The translations under genes were made by a program, and so were the position numbers. Positions 19,706 to 26,273 of a stretch of DNA of 64,000 nucleotides are shown piece after piece. Each line of letters opens with the position of its first letter. Within the stretch, counting starts at the first letter, position 1. The DNA comes from Actinomadura rubteroloni (lineage in GTDB: Bacteria > Actinomycetota > Actinomycetes > Streptosporangiales > Streptosporangiaceae): contig NZ_MTBP01000002.1 of the NCBI RefSeq assembly GCF_002911665.1, forward strand, positions 434,001 through 498,000, in the 5' to 3' direction. The notes beneath the pieces were generated by a model. That model ran no database searches. It was not told where the DNA came from and was given only the letters and a program-made list of their open reading frames with translations.

Positions 19706-20253
19706 TTGGCCATCCAGCTCGCGAGCGGCAGCGACGGGACGGCGTCGGACGCGATGGCGTTGATCGTGACGCCGAGCTTCACCGGCGCCGTCTTGGCGAA
19801 CTGCACCTCGTCGGTCTCGGTGACGACGGCGCGCGGGATGTAGAAGCGGTTGACGCTCGCGCCGTCGGTGAACTGCACGGCGAGCGCGAACTCGACCGGC
19901 GTCGGGCTCGCGGAGATGTCGTAGCGCAGGACGCCGTCGGTGGGGGTCAGCGGGTGCTGGCCGTCGCCCATGAAGAACGGGAGGGTGTCGGCGTTGATCT
20001 GCATGAGCTGGAACTTGACGGTCAGGTCCCGGTCGCTCTGCAGGAACCGGACCGCCGCCGAGGACTGCCACACGTCGACGGGGTCGAGCTTGTCCTTCTT
20101 CGTGAACTTGATGCCGTCGTTGGTGGTGTAGCCGAGGTCCTTCCAGTCCGCCGCGAGAGGGGCGTCCGGAACGGCGAGGTCGGTGTTCTTCGGCGCGATG
20201 AAGACATGGCCGGTCCCGGCCACGCGGATCTCGGTCGCGTTCCATCCAGACAT
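19702..20253 (-). CDS. Major tail (tail tube) protein
   Basis: A 183-residue protein with the signature of siphovirus tail tube proteins: an early GTGHVFIAPKNTDLA turn, WKDLGYTTNDGIKFTKKDK, a VRFLQSDRDLTVKFQLMQIN beta segment, and the C-terminal EVQFAKTAPVKLGVTINAI. Hexamer rings of this protein would form a non-contractile tube. It sits between the tail-end protein gene and the chaperones, the usual order. No sheath protein was found, so the tail is of the flexible siphovirus type. Confidence 0.85.
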   Translation of the reverse strand: MSGWNATEIRVAGTGHVFIAPKNTDLAVPDAPLAADWKDLGYTTNDGIKFTKKDKLDPVDVWQSSAAVRFLQSDRDLTVKFQLMQINADTLPFFMGDGQHPLTPTDGVLRYDISASPTPVEFALAVQFTDGASVNRFYIPRAVVTETDEVQFAKTAPVKLGVTINAIASDAVPSLPLASWMAK

Positions 20254-20267
20254 GTTTACTCCTCTGA

Positions 20268-20699
20268 TTACTGCAAATGGATGAGCAGTCGGACGTTCAG
20301 GCAGTAGCGGGTGAACTCCGGGTGATTGCGGTCGGTCAGCCGACGCAGGCCGCGGAGCCCTTCGTCCTCGGACACGTCGGCCACGGTGAATCCGGAGAAT
20401 GGCGTCCTGGTCAGTCCCGGAAGCAGGGCGCGGACGGTGCGCATCACCGTGTGCGCGGCCGTGACCGACGGCCCGTAGGTCTCGATCCGGAGCCAGCCCT
20501 CGTCGAGGACCTCGTCCTCCCGGTAGCCGCCGCCGTCCCTGATCAGCACGACGAGCGAGGTCGTCCCGTCGAACGCGGCCGGGCGCGCCGGCTCGACCGG
20601 GACGCCGGCCAGCTCGGGCCGCGCGGCCAGGTATCCGCCGACGGCCGCCTCGATGTCGGGGAAGACCGCCGCCACGGGGACCTCCGTCGATTCGGTCAC
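20268..20699 (-). CDS. Tail terminator / tail-completion-like protein
   Basis: A 143-residue protein resembling head-tail joining or tail-terminator proteins (VFPDIEAAVGGYLAARPELAG, VLIRDGGGYREDEVLDEGWLRIETYG, ending YCLNVRLLIHL). The GTG at 20697-20699 has a perfect AAAGGAGGT site seven bases away. It is the first tail gene in the direction of transcription; all genes that would lie before it in a phage (terminase, portal, capsid, adaptors) are missing. The open frame extends upstream past a terminator hairpin and is not coding there. Confidence 0.75.
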   Translation of the reverse strand: MTESTEVPVAAVFPDIEAAVGGYLAARPELAGVPVEPARPAAFDGTTSLVVLIRDGGGYREDEVLDEGWLRIETYGPSVTAAHTVMRTVRALLPGLTRTPFSGFTVADVSEDEGLRGLRRLTDRNHPEFTRYCLNVRLLIHLQ

Positions 20700-20724
20700 C
20701 GCACCTCCTTTCCTGGTGAAAGAG

Positions 20725-20755
20725 AAGGCCCCCGCCGTAACACGGCGGGGGCCTT
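20725..20755. terminator. Strong hairpin directly upstream of the tail operon
   Basis: AAGGCCCCCGCCG and CGGCGGGGGCCTT make a perfect 13-pair stem with loop TAACA, with T tracts possible on both strands. It ends only 25 bases before the first tail gene start. There is no room for a promoter between hairpin and gene, so transcripts must either start within it or read through it. Confidence 0.8.
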
Positions 20756-20787
20756 TCGGTCGCCGACGGCGGCCGGACAACGGAGCG

Positions 20788-20945
20788 CCACCATCGGAGT
20801 CAAGCGTGACAGGATCCCGTACGCCGGGCAATTGACTGGCACAACGCCATTCCGTCGCCCGGAATCGGCGGCGGGCCGCTTCAATAAGAGGTCCACCGTC
20901 GCCGTCCAGCGTGACGGCCGGGCGGCCCCGGCTCAATTGACCGGC
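20788..20945. repeat. Pair of direct repeats upstream of the tail operon
   Basis: Two copies of about 53 bases at 20788-20840 and 20893-20945, offset by exactly 105 bases. Both keep AGCGTGAC, a 20-base spacer, and CAATTGACYGGC at fixed spacing. The conserved edges and the spacing of about ten helical turns suggest paired protein sites or a duplicated small element. The minus-strand frame is open through both copies and gives similar peptides (AVTLDGDGGPL and PVTLDSDGGAPL), so a decayed coding repeat is also possible. Confidence 0.55.
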
Positions 20946-20981
20946 GCGCCGGACGGTGGCGCGCGGCTCTACAGTGCTGGG

Positions 20982-21446
20982 GTGCATGCGAATGTGGAGC
21001 GGGTCGCGGCGGCGCTGCGGGAGCACGGCGCGACCGGCGAGATCCTGGAGCTCGACGCGGCGGTGCCGACCGCGCAGGCGGCGGCGGACGCGATCGGCTG
21101 CCCGGTCGGCGCCATCGCCAACAGCCTGGTCTTCGACGCGGACGGGACGCCGCTGCTCGTCCTGACGAGCGGGGCGCACCGCGTCGACACGAAGAAGGTC
21201 GCGGCGTTCGTCGGGGCGGCGAAGGTGCGCCGGGCGACGCCGGAGTTCGTGCGGGCGGCCACCGGCCAGGCGATCGGCGGCGTCGCGCCGCTCGGGCACC
21301 CCGCGCCGGTCCGCACGCTCGTGGACGTCTGGCTGGAGAAGTACGACCAGGTGTGGGCGTCGGGCGGCGTCCCGCACACCATGTTCCCGACGACCTTCGC
21401 CGAGCTGGTGCGCGTCACCGGCGGCGACCCCGTGGAGGTGGAGTGA
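20982..21446 (+). CDS. YbaK/ProX-type aminoacyl-tRNA deacylase
   Basis: The 154-residue product belongs to the YbaK/EbsC family, which removes wrongly attached amino acids from tRNA. Features are ILELDAAVPTAQAAADAIGC, the conserved IANSLVFDADGTPLLVLTSGAHRVDTKK region with its catalytic Lys, and the G-G-V-x-P-x-G-H turn (IGGVAPLGHPAPVRTLVD). The GTG at 20982 follows a TACAGT -10 by six bases, suggesting a leaderless transcript. Two bases separate its stop region from the ArsC-like gene. Confidence 0.85.
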   Translation: MHANVERVAAALREHGATGEILELDAAVPTAQAAADAIGCPVGAIANSLVFDADGTPLLVLTSGAHRVDTKKVAAFVGAAKVRRATPEFVRAATGQAIGGVAPLGHPAPVRTLVDVWLEKYDQVWASGGVPHTMFPTTFAELVRVTGGDPVEVE

Positions 21447-21447
21447 C

Positions 21448-21804
21448 ATGAGCACCGAGATCTGGCACAACCCGCGCTGCTCCAAGAGCCGCGCCGCGAA
21501 GGCCGCGCTGGACGAGGCGGGCGTCGCCTACACCGAGCGCCGCTACCTGGACGCGCCGCCGACGGCCGACGAGCTGGACCGGGTGCTGACGGCCGCCGGG
21601 CTGGAGCCGTGGGACGCCGCCCGGCTGGGCGAGCCCGTCGCGAAGGAACTGGGCCTGAAGGACCTCGAACACGACCGCGCGCAGTGGATCGCGGTGATGG
21701 TGGAGCACCCCGTCCTGATCCAGCGGCCGATCGTCGTGACGGACGTGGCCGCCGTGGTCGCGCGGGATCCCGAATCGGTCCGCAAGGCCCTCGACAGTGC
21801 GTGA
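21448..21804 (+). CDS. ArsC/Spx-family arsenate-reductase-like protein
   Basis: A 118-residue thioredoxin-fold protein of the ArsC (glutaredoxin-type) family: IWHNPRCSKSRAA with the single active-site Cys at residue 10, YTERRYLDAPPTADEL, and LIQRPIVVTD with the conserved Arg that binds arsenate. It follows the YbaK gene by one base with a GGAGG site. Lack of other ars genes leaves the true substrate open; many relatives are housekeeping YfgD-like proteins. Confidence 0.8.
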   Translation: MSTEIWHNPRCSKSRAAKAALDEAGVAYTERRYLDAPPTADELDRVLTAAGLEPWDAARLGEPVAKELGLKDLEHDRAQWIAVMVEHPVLIQRPIVVTDVAAVVARDPESVRKALDSA

Positions 21805-21851
21805 GACGCGTGTGATTCTGGGGAGTTGACCGAGGCTGCACGGAGGGCGCG

Positions 21852-22682
21852 ATGACGGACATGCGGGCCGCGGCCCGGCGCGATCCGGACTTCCGGGCCA
21901 TCGACCCGCCCGCGCTGGACCATCTCGTCCGCCAGGTGCAGGACGCGCGGTCGGCGATCGCCGGGTGGCTCGCGGGGCACCGGCCGCCGCCGGGCGGCGC
22001 GGCGACGGGCTACCGGGAGGCCGAGGAGGTCGCGGTCTGGCTGACCGCCCAGTTCGGGATGCTGTCGCGCCGCTACAGCTTCGCGATCACCCATCCGGAC
22101 CCGGCCGGCGGGATCGGGACGCCGCCCGCCGCGCCCGCGCCGAGGTCCGGCGGCGGCAGCGGCGGGTCGGGCGGCGGCGCTCACACCCCGGCGCCGGACG
22201 TCCCGCGTCTGTCCCCCGTCCACGCCGTCACTCCGCACGGCGCGGGCGACCTCGGCGACTTCCCGACGCGCGCGGACGCCCTCAAGGCGGCGCGCGGCGA
22301 CGCCGGGGCGCTGCGCACGGCGCTGGAGCGGGGCGAGGGCGTCCCGGCCGACGTCTGGACGCACCTGAAGGCCAACGCCGGCGACCCCGACTACGCCGAG
22401 GGCCTGTACGAGCGGCTGGGGCCGTCCGGCGTCGCGGCGCTCGTGGCGGGCGCGGGCGGCGACCAGGGGAGGCTCGCGGCGATCCGCGAGTCGCTGGGCG
22501 TCGCCAGCCACCACACGACGATCGACGCCGCCTGGATGCGGGCGTTCCTCGCCGACGCCCGCCGCGACGGCGCCGGGTCCGCCGCCGTCGCCGTCCTGAC
22601 CGGGGCGCCGCTGAGCGCGAAGTCGCAGGCCGCGCTCGCCAAACTCGATCTCTCCGGCACGCCCGCCGGGACGGCGCGATGA
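21852..22682 (+). CDS. Helical actinobacterial protein with Gly-rich linker (possible type VII partner)
   Basis: A 276-residue protein of no firmly recognised family. Residues 1-80 are helical (IDPPALDHLVRQVQDARSAIAGWL, then EAEEVAVWLTAQFGMLSRRY), a Pro/Gly-rich linker follows (about residues 85-125), and the C-terminal half is helical (ARGDAGALRTALERGEGVPADVW). Its stop overlaps the start of a small WXG100-like gene (ATGA), so the two probably form a pair like those exported by type VII secretion systems. No ESX machinery gene is in the window. Confidence 0.5.
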   Translation: MTDMRAAARRDPDFRAIDPPALDHLVRQVQDARSAIAGWLAGHRPPPGGAATGYREAEEVAVWLTAQFGMLSRRYSFAITHPDPAGGIGTPPAAPAPRSGGGSGGSGGGAHTPAPDVPRLSPVHAVTPHGAGDLGDFPTRADALKAARGDAGALRTALERGEGVPADVWTHLKANAGDPDYAEGLYERLGPSGVAALVAGAGGDQGRLAAIRESLGVASHHTTIDAAWMRAFLADARRDGAGSAAVAVLTGAPLSAKSQAALAKLDLSGTPAGTAR

Positions 22683-23011
22683 GCGTCCCGCCGCCGCCCG
22701 GCAGCCTGCCGCCGCCGCTGGACGCGATCGCCGCCGCCGAGCTGCCGCCCGGCGAGCGCCCGAACCCCGAGTACCGGACGCTCTACCAGGCCTACGTGGA
22801 CGCCTACGGCAGCGTGGACCGCGTCCGGACGGCCCTGGACCCGGCCGTCCGGACGTTCGGGAGCACCGACGCCTGGCTCGGCCCCGAGGCGCGCACGTGG
22901 GGCGCCGAGCTGGAGGCGCGGCAGGCCGCGCTGCGCCGTGCGGCCGACCACATCCTCTGGGACGTCTACGACCGCCTCGTCGCGACCGCGCGGACCGTCC
23001 CGTCCGTCTAG
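22679..23011 (+). CDS. WXG100-like small helical protein
   Basis: A 110-residue protein with a Pro-rich start (PPPPGSLPPPLDAIAAAEL) and two helices joined by a turn (YRTLYQAYVDAYGSVDRVRTALD, then TWGAELEARQAALRRAADHIL). The turn carries AWLGPEARTWG, reminiscent of the W-x-G turn of type VII secreted proteins. It is translationally coupled to the gene before it. The assignment rests on size, helix pattern and pairing only. Confidence 0.5.
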   Translation: MSVPPPPGSLPPPLDAIAAAELPPGERPNPEYRTLYQAYVDAYGSVDRVRTALDPAVRTFGSTDAWLGPEARTWGAELEARQAALRRAADHILWDVYDRLVATARTVPSV

Positions 23012-23021
23012 GCTCGGACGG

Positions 23022-23624
23022 GTGAAGGACCCGAAGCTCCGCGAGCTGGACGAGCGGGCGTTCCAGCGGCGGCTGAACCCGATTCTGCGCGTGTACGCCG
23101 CCGCGATGCGCCCGCCCGACGACCAGCTCCCCGGCCGTAACACGATCATGGCGCGGCACGCGCGGTACCCGCGGTTCCGGGCGCTCGTCGCCGAGGACCC
23201 GGTGCGGTTCCCGGTGCTCGGCGGGCGGATCGCCGGGTTCACCTACGGCTTCCACGGCGGCGGCGGGCAGTGGTGGCACGACGTCGTGCACCGGGAGCTG
23301 GAGCGGCGCGGCGGCCCGGAGCTGGCCGACCGGTGGATGGCGGACTCGTTCGAGGTGGCGGAGCTGCACGTCCGTCCGGAGGCGCAGGGCAGGGGCCTCG
23401 GGCGCAAGCTGCTGACGACGCTGTGCGAGGGACGAGAGGAGGCCACGGTGGTGCTGTCCACCCTGGACCTCGACCCGGACTCGCCCGCGCGTAATTTGTA
23501 CCGTTCCGTCGGCCTGACGGATCTGCTGACCGGGTTCGCGTTCCCCGGCGGCGGCCCGCCCTACGCGGTGATGGGCGGGGCGCTGCCGCTGGCCGCGTAC
23601 CGGTCGGCCTCCAGCAGCTCGTAG
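23022..23624 (+). CDS. GNAT-family N-acetyltransferase
   Basis: A 200-residue protein with the acetyl-CoA binding motif [14 protein letters not shown] preceded by the strand FEVAELHV, and a late [10 protein letters not shown] motif typical of GNAT enzymes. The start is the GTG at 23022. Its 3' end overlaps the 3' end of metF on the other strand by 64 bases, a convergent overlap. The acceptor substrate is unknown. Confidence 0.8.
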   Translation: MKDPKLRELDERAFQRRLNPILRVYAAAMRPPDDQLPGRNTIMARHARYPRFRALVAEDPVRFPVLGGRIAGFTYGFHGGGGQWWHDVVHRELERRGGPELADRWMADSFEVAELHVRPEAQGRGLGRKLLTTLCEGREEATVVLSTLDLDPDSPARNLYRSVGLTDLLTGFAFPGGGPPYAVMGGALPLAAYRSASSSS

Positions 23625-24496
23625 ACCTCGCGGGTCGCCGTCGAGCGGTTGAACGTGACGAAGTGGATGCCGGGCGCTTCCTGGTCGAGCAGCGTCCGGC
23701 ACATCTCGGCGGCGTGCTCCACGCCGAGCCGGCGGACGGCCTCCGGGTCGTGCGCGACGGCCTCGAACCGCGCGCGCAGCTCGGGCGGGAACGGCGCCCC
23801 GGAGAGCTGCTCGGACCGCTCGATCGTGCTGAGCTGCGTGACCGGCATGACGCACGGGATGATCGGCACGTCGCCGCCCGCCGCCGCGACGCGGTCGCGC
23901 AGCGCGAAGTAGTCGTCGGCGCGGAAGAACATCTGGGTGATGGCGTAGTCGGCCCCGGCCCGGCACTTCTGGACGAAGTACCGCGTGTCGCTCTCGATGT
24001 CGGGCGAGCGCGGGTGCTTGTACGGGAACGCCGCGACGCCGACGCAGAAGTCGCCGTAGGAGCGGATCAGCCGGACCAGCTCGCCCGCGTACTCCAGGCC
24101 CTCCGGGTGCTTGACCCACGGGCCGAGCGGGTCGCCGGGCGGGTCGCCGCGCAGGGCGAGGACGTTGCGGACGCCCGCGTCGGCGAGCCGTCCGACGAGG
24201 TGCCGCAGCTCGGCGAGCGTGTGGTTGACGGCGGTGAAGTGCGCGACGGGCGTGAGCGTCGTCTCGGTCGCGATGCGCTCCACGATGTCGACGGTGGTGT
24301 CGCGGGTGCCGCCGCCCGCGCCGTAGGTCACCGACACGAACGACGGGCCGAGAGACTCCAGGTCGCGGATGGCGCGCCACAGGTTGCGCATGCCCGGCTC
24401 GGTCTTCGGCGGGAAGAACTCGAACGAGAACGTCCGGCCGCCGGCGGCGAGGAGTTCACGGATCGTGGGGGCTCGGTCGGTGCGCGCGGAGGGCAT
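23561..24496 (-). CDS. metF: Methylenetetrahydrofolate reductase
   Basis: Reduces 5,10-methylene-THF to 5-methyl-THF with FAD, feeding methionine synthesis. The 311-residue TIM-barrel protein has [13 protein letters not shown] at the N terminus with the catalytic Glu, [28 protein letters not shown] for FAD binding, and [13 protein letters not shown]. The C terminus ([18 protein letters not shown]) is complete. It is divergent from the polyprenyl synthase gene. Confidence 0.95.
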   Translation of the reverse strand: MPSARTDRAPTIRELLAAGGRTFSFEFFPPKTEPGMRNLWRAIRDLESLGPSFVSVTYGAGGGTRDTTVDIVERIATETTLTPVAHFTAVNHTLAELRHLVGRLADAGVRNVLALRGDPPGDPLGPWVKHPEGLEYAGELVRLIRSYGDFCVGVAAFPYKHPRSPDIESDTRYFVQKCRAGADYAITQMFFRADDYFALRDRVAAAGGDVPIIPCVMPVTQLSTIERSEQLSGAPFPPELRARFEAVAHDPEAVRRLGVEHAAEMCRTLLDQEAPGIHFVTFNRSTATREVYELLEADRYAASGSAPPITA

Positions 24497-24559
24497 GGCT
24501 TCAGACTACCGCGAGCGCCCGCCGGAGCGGGGGCGGCGTCCCGTCCCGGCAAAACCACC

Positions 24560-24580
24560 ATTAGCCTTATTATCGCTAAT
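24560..24580. promoter_or_regulatory. Inverted repeat in the metF / polyprenyl synthase divergent region
   Basis: ATTAGC and GCTAAT with a nine-base AT-rich spacer sit in the middle of a 138-base, unusually AT-rich divergent intergenic region. Position and symmetry suggest an operator for one or both genes. Confidence 0.4.
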
Positions 24581-24634
24581 CTCACGACTTACCCCTCTAT
24601 GTACTAAGAGCCCATTCTGTATACGATTCCCGGC

Positions 24635-25687
24635 ATGCCCCTCAGCCGCGTCCGCAAGGAGATCGACGACGCGCTCGCGGCCTTCGTCGACCGGCAGCGA
24701 CCCGGCCTGCTCGCGATCGGCGCGGAGCTGACCGGCCTGCTGGACGCCCTGGACGCCCTGCTCGCCGGCGGCAAGCGCCTGCGTCCGGCGTTCTGCTACT
24801 GGGGCTGGCGCGCGGCGGGCGGCGACGGCGCCCAGCCCGGCCTGCTCGACGCCGCCGCGTCCCTGGAACTGCTCCAGGCGAGCGCGCTGATCCACGACGA
24901 CGTCATGGACTCCAGCGACACCCGGCGCGGCCAGCCGTCCGCGCACCGCCGGTTCGAGGCGCTCGCCGCCCGGGGCGGCTGGTCCGGCGCCGCCGCGTTC
25001 GGGGAGGGCGCGGCGATCGTCCTCGGCGACCTGTGCCTGGCGTGGTCCGGCGAGATGTTCGAGACCAGCGGCCTCGCCGACGACCGCCTCGCGCGCGGGC
25101 GCCGTGTCTACGACCTCATGCGCACCGAGGTCATGTGCGGCCAGTATTTGGACCTCATGGTCGGGGCGCGCGGACGGGCGTCCGTCGCCGAGGCGCTGCG
25201 CGTCGTCGAGTTCAAGAGCGCCAAGTACACGATCGAGCGCCCGCTGCACCTCGGCGCGGCGCTGGCCGGGGGCGAGGACGACGTCCGCGACGCGCTCACC
25301 GGCTACGGGATGCCCGTCGGCATCGCGTTCCAGCTCCGCGACGACGTCCTCGGCGTGTTCGGCGACCCGGCCGAGACGGGCAAGCCCGCGGGCGACGACC
25401 TGCGCGAGGGCAAGCGGACGGTCCTGGTCGCGCTCACGCTGGAGCGGGCGACCCCGGCGCAGGCCGCGACGGTCGGGCGGCTGCTCGGCGACCCGGCGCT
25501 GGACGTCTCCGGGGTGGACGCCCTGCGCACGATCATCACCGAGACCGGCGGGCTGGCCGCCTGCGAGGCGCTGATCGACCGGTACGCGGGCGAGGCGGCG
25601 GCGGTCCTGGTGGACGCGCCGATCGCGGCGGACGCGCAGGCGGCGCTGTCGGAGCTGGCGGTGGCGGCGATCGCCCGCAACGCCTGA
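24635..25687 (+). CDS. Polyprenyl (isoprenyl) diphosphate synthase
   Basis: Condenses isopentenyl diphosphate with allylic diphosphates. The 350-residue product has the first Asp-rich motif ALIHDDVMDSSDTRRG, LAGGKRLRPAF upstream for substrate binding, the FKSAKYTIERPLHLG segment and the second Asp-rich motif FQLRDDVLGVFGD. Chain length cannot be read with confidence; the class is that of GGPP or farnesyl-type synthases. The neighbouring genes give no terpene cluster, so a role in quinone or lipid-carrier supply is likely. Confidence 0.9.
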   Translation: MPLSRVRKEIDDALAAFVDRQRPGLLAIGAELTGLLDALDALLAGGKRLRPAFCYWGWRAAGGDGAQPGLLDAAASLELLQASALIHDDVMDSSDTRRGQPSAHRRFEALAARGGWSGAAAFGEGAAIVLGDLCLAWSGEMFETSGLADDRLARGRRVYDLMRTEVMCGQYLDLMVGARGRASVAEALRVVEFKSAKYTIERPLHLGAALAGGEDDVRDALTGYGMPVGIAFQLRDDVLGVFGDPAETGKPAGDDLREGKRTVLVALTLERATPAQAATVGRLLGDPALDVSGVDALRTIITETGGLAACEALIDRYAGEAAAVLVDAPIAADAQAALSELAVAAIARNA

Positions 25688-25730
25688 AATGGCACGATCC
25701 GGCCACAATTCCCCGGTGGGCTAGCATCGC

Positions 25731-25746
25731 GCCACCGATCGGTGGC
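25731..25746. promoter_or_regulatory. 16-base palindromic operator
   Basis: GCCACCGATCGGTGGC is a perfect palindrome four bases downstream of a TAGCAT -10-like hexamer (25722) and just before the ATG at 25758. A repressor bound here would block transcription of the decarboxylase-like and GH3 genes. The regulator is unknown. Confidence 0.55.
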
Positions 25747-25757
25747 AAAAATGGGAC

Positions 25758-26273
25758 ATGCCCCGCATCCCCCCGCTCCCCGAAGAGGCGTGGAACGACG
25801 AGCTGCGGGCCGTCGTGTCCGCGACCGGACCGCTCCACGTCTTCACCACGCTCGCCCGCCACCCCGAGCTGTTCCGCGCCTGGCTCGGCCTCGGCACCAA
25901 GCTGCTGACCGACGGGCTGCTGGACGGCCGCGTCCGCGAGATGGCCATCCTGCGCGTCGCCCACCACCGGCGGAGCGAGTACGAGTGGGTCCACCACAGC
26001 GCCCTCGGCCGCCGGGAGGGCCTGACCGAGGACGAGATCGCCGCGCTGCGCCTCGACCTGGACGCGCACCCGTGGGACGAGCGCGACCGGGCCGTCGTGG
26101 CGGCGGTCGACGAGCTGCACGCCGACGGGACGGTCGGCGACGCCACCTGGGCCGCCCTCGCCGCGCGCTTCGACGAGCGGGAGCTGATCGAGCTGGTGCT
26201 GCTCGTCGGGTTCTACCAGCTCACGGCGTTCGCGCTGAACTCGCTCGGCGTCGAGGTCGAGGACCGGCCGTGA
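25758..26273 (+). CDS. Carboxymuconolactone decarboxylase family protein
   Basis: A 171-residue all-helical protein of the CMD/AhpD fold: FTTLARHPELFRAWLGLGTKLL, REMAILRVAHHRRSEYEW, HHSALGRREGLTEDEI, and LIELVLLVGFYQLTAF. The CxxC of peroxidase-type AhpD is absent, so this is the decarboxylase-like branch with unknown substrate. Its stop overlaps the GTG start of the GH3 gene by four bases. Confidence 0.85.
   Translation: MPRIPPLPEEAWNDELRAVVSATGPLHVFTTLARHPELFRAWLGLGTKLLTDGLLDGRVREMAILRVAHHRRSEYEWVHHSALGRREGLTEDEIAALRLDLDAHPWDERDRAVVAAVDELHADGTVGDATWAALAARFDERELIELVLLVGFYQLTAFALNSLGVEVEDRP

Noticed and set aside
20700-21485. Upstream extension of the tail terminator gene frame
   Set aside because: It crosses a terminator hairpin and the YbaK gene on the other strand; the strong ribosome site at 20699 sets the true start.
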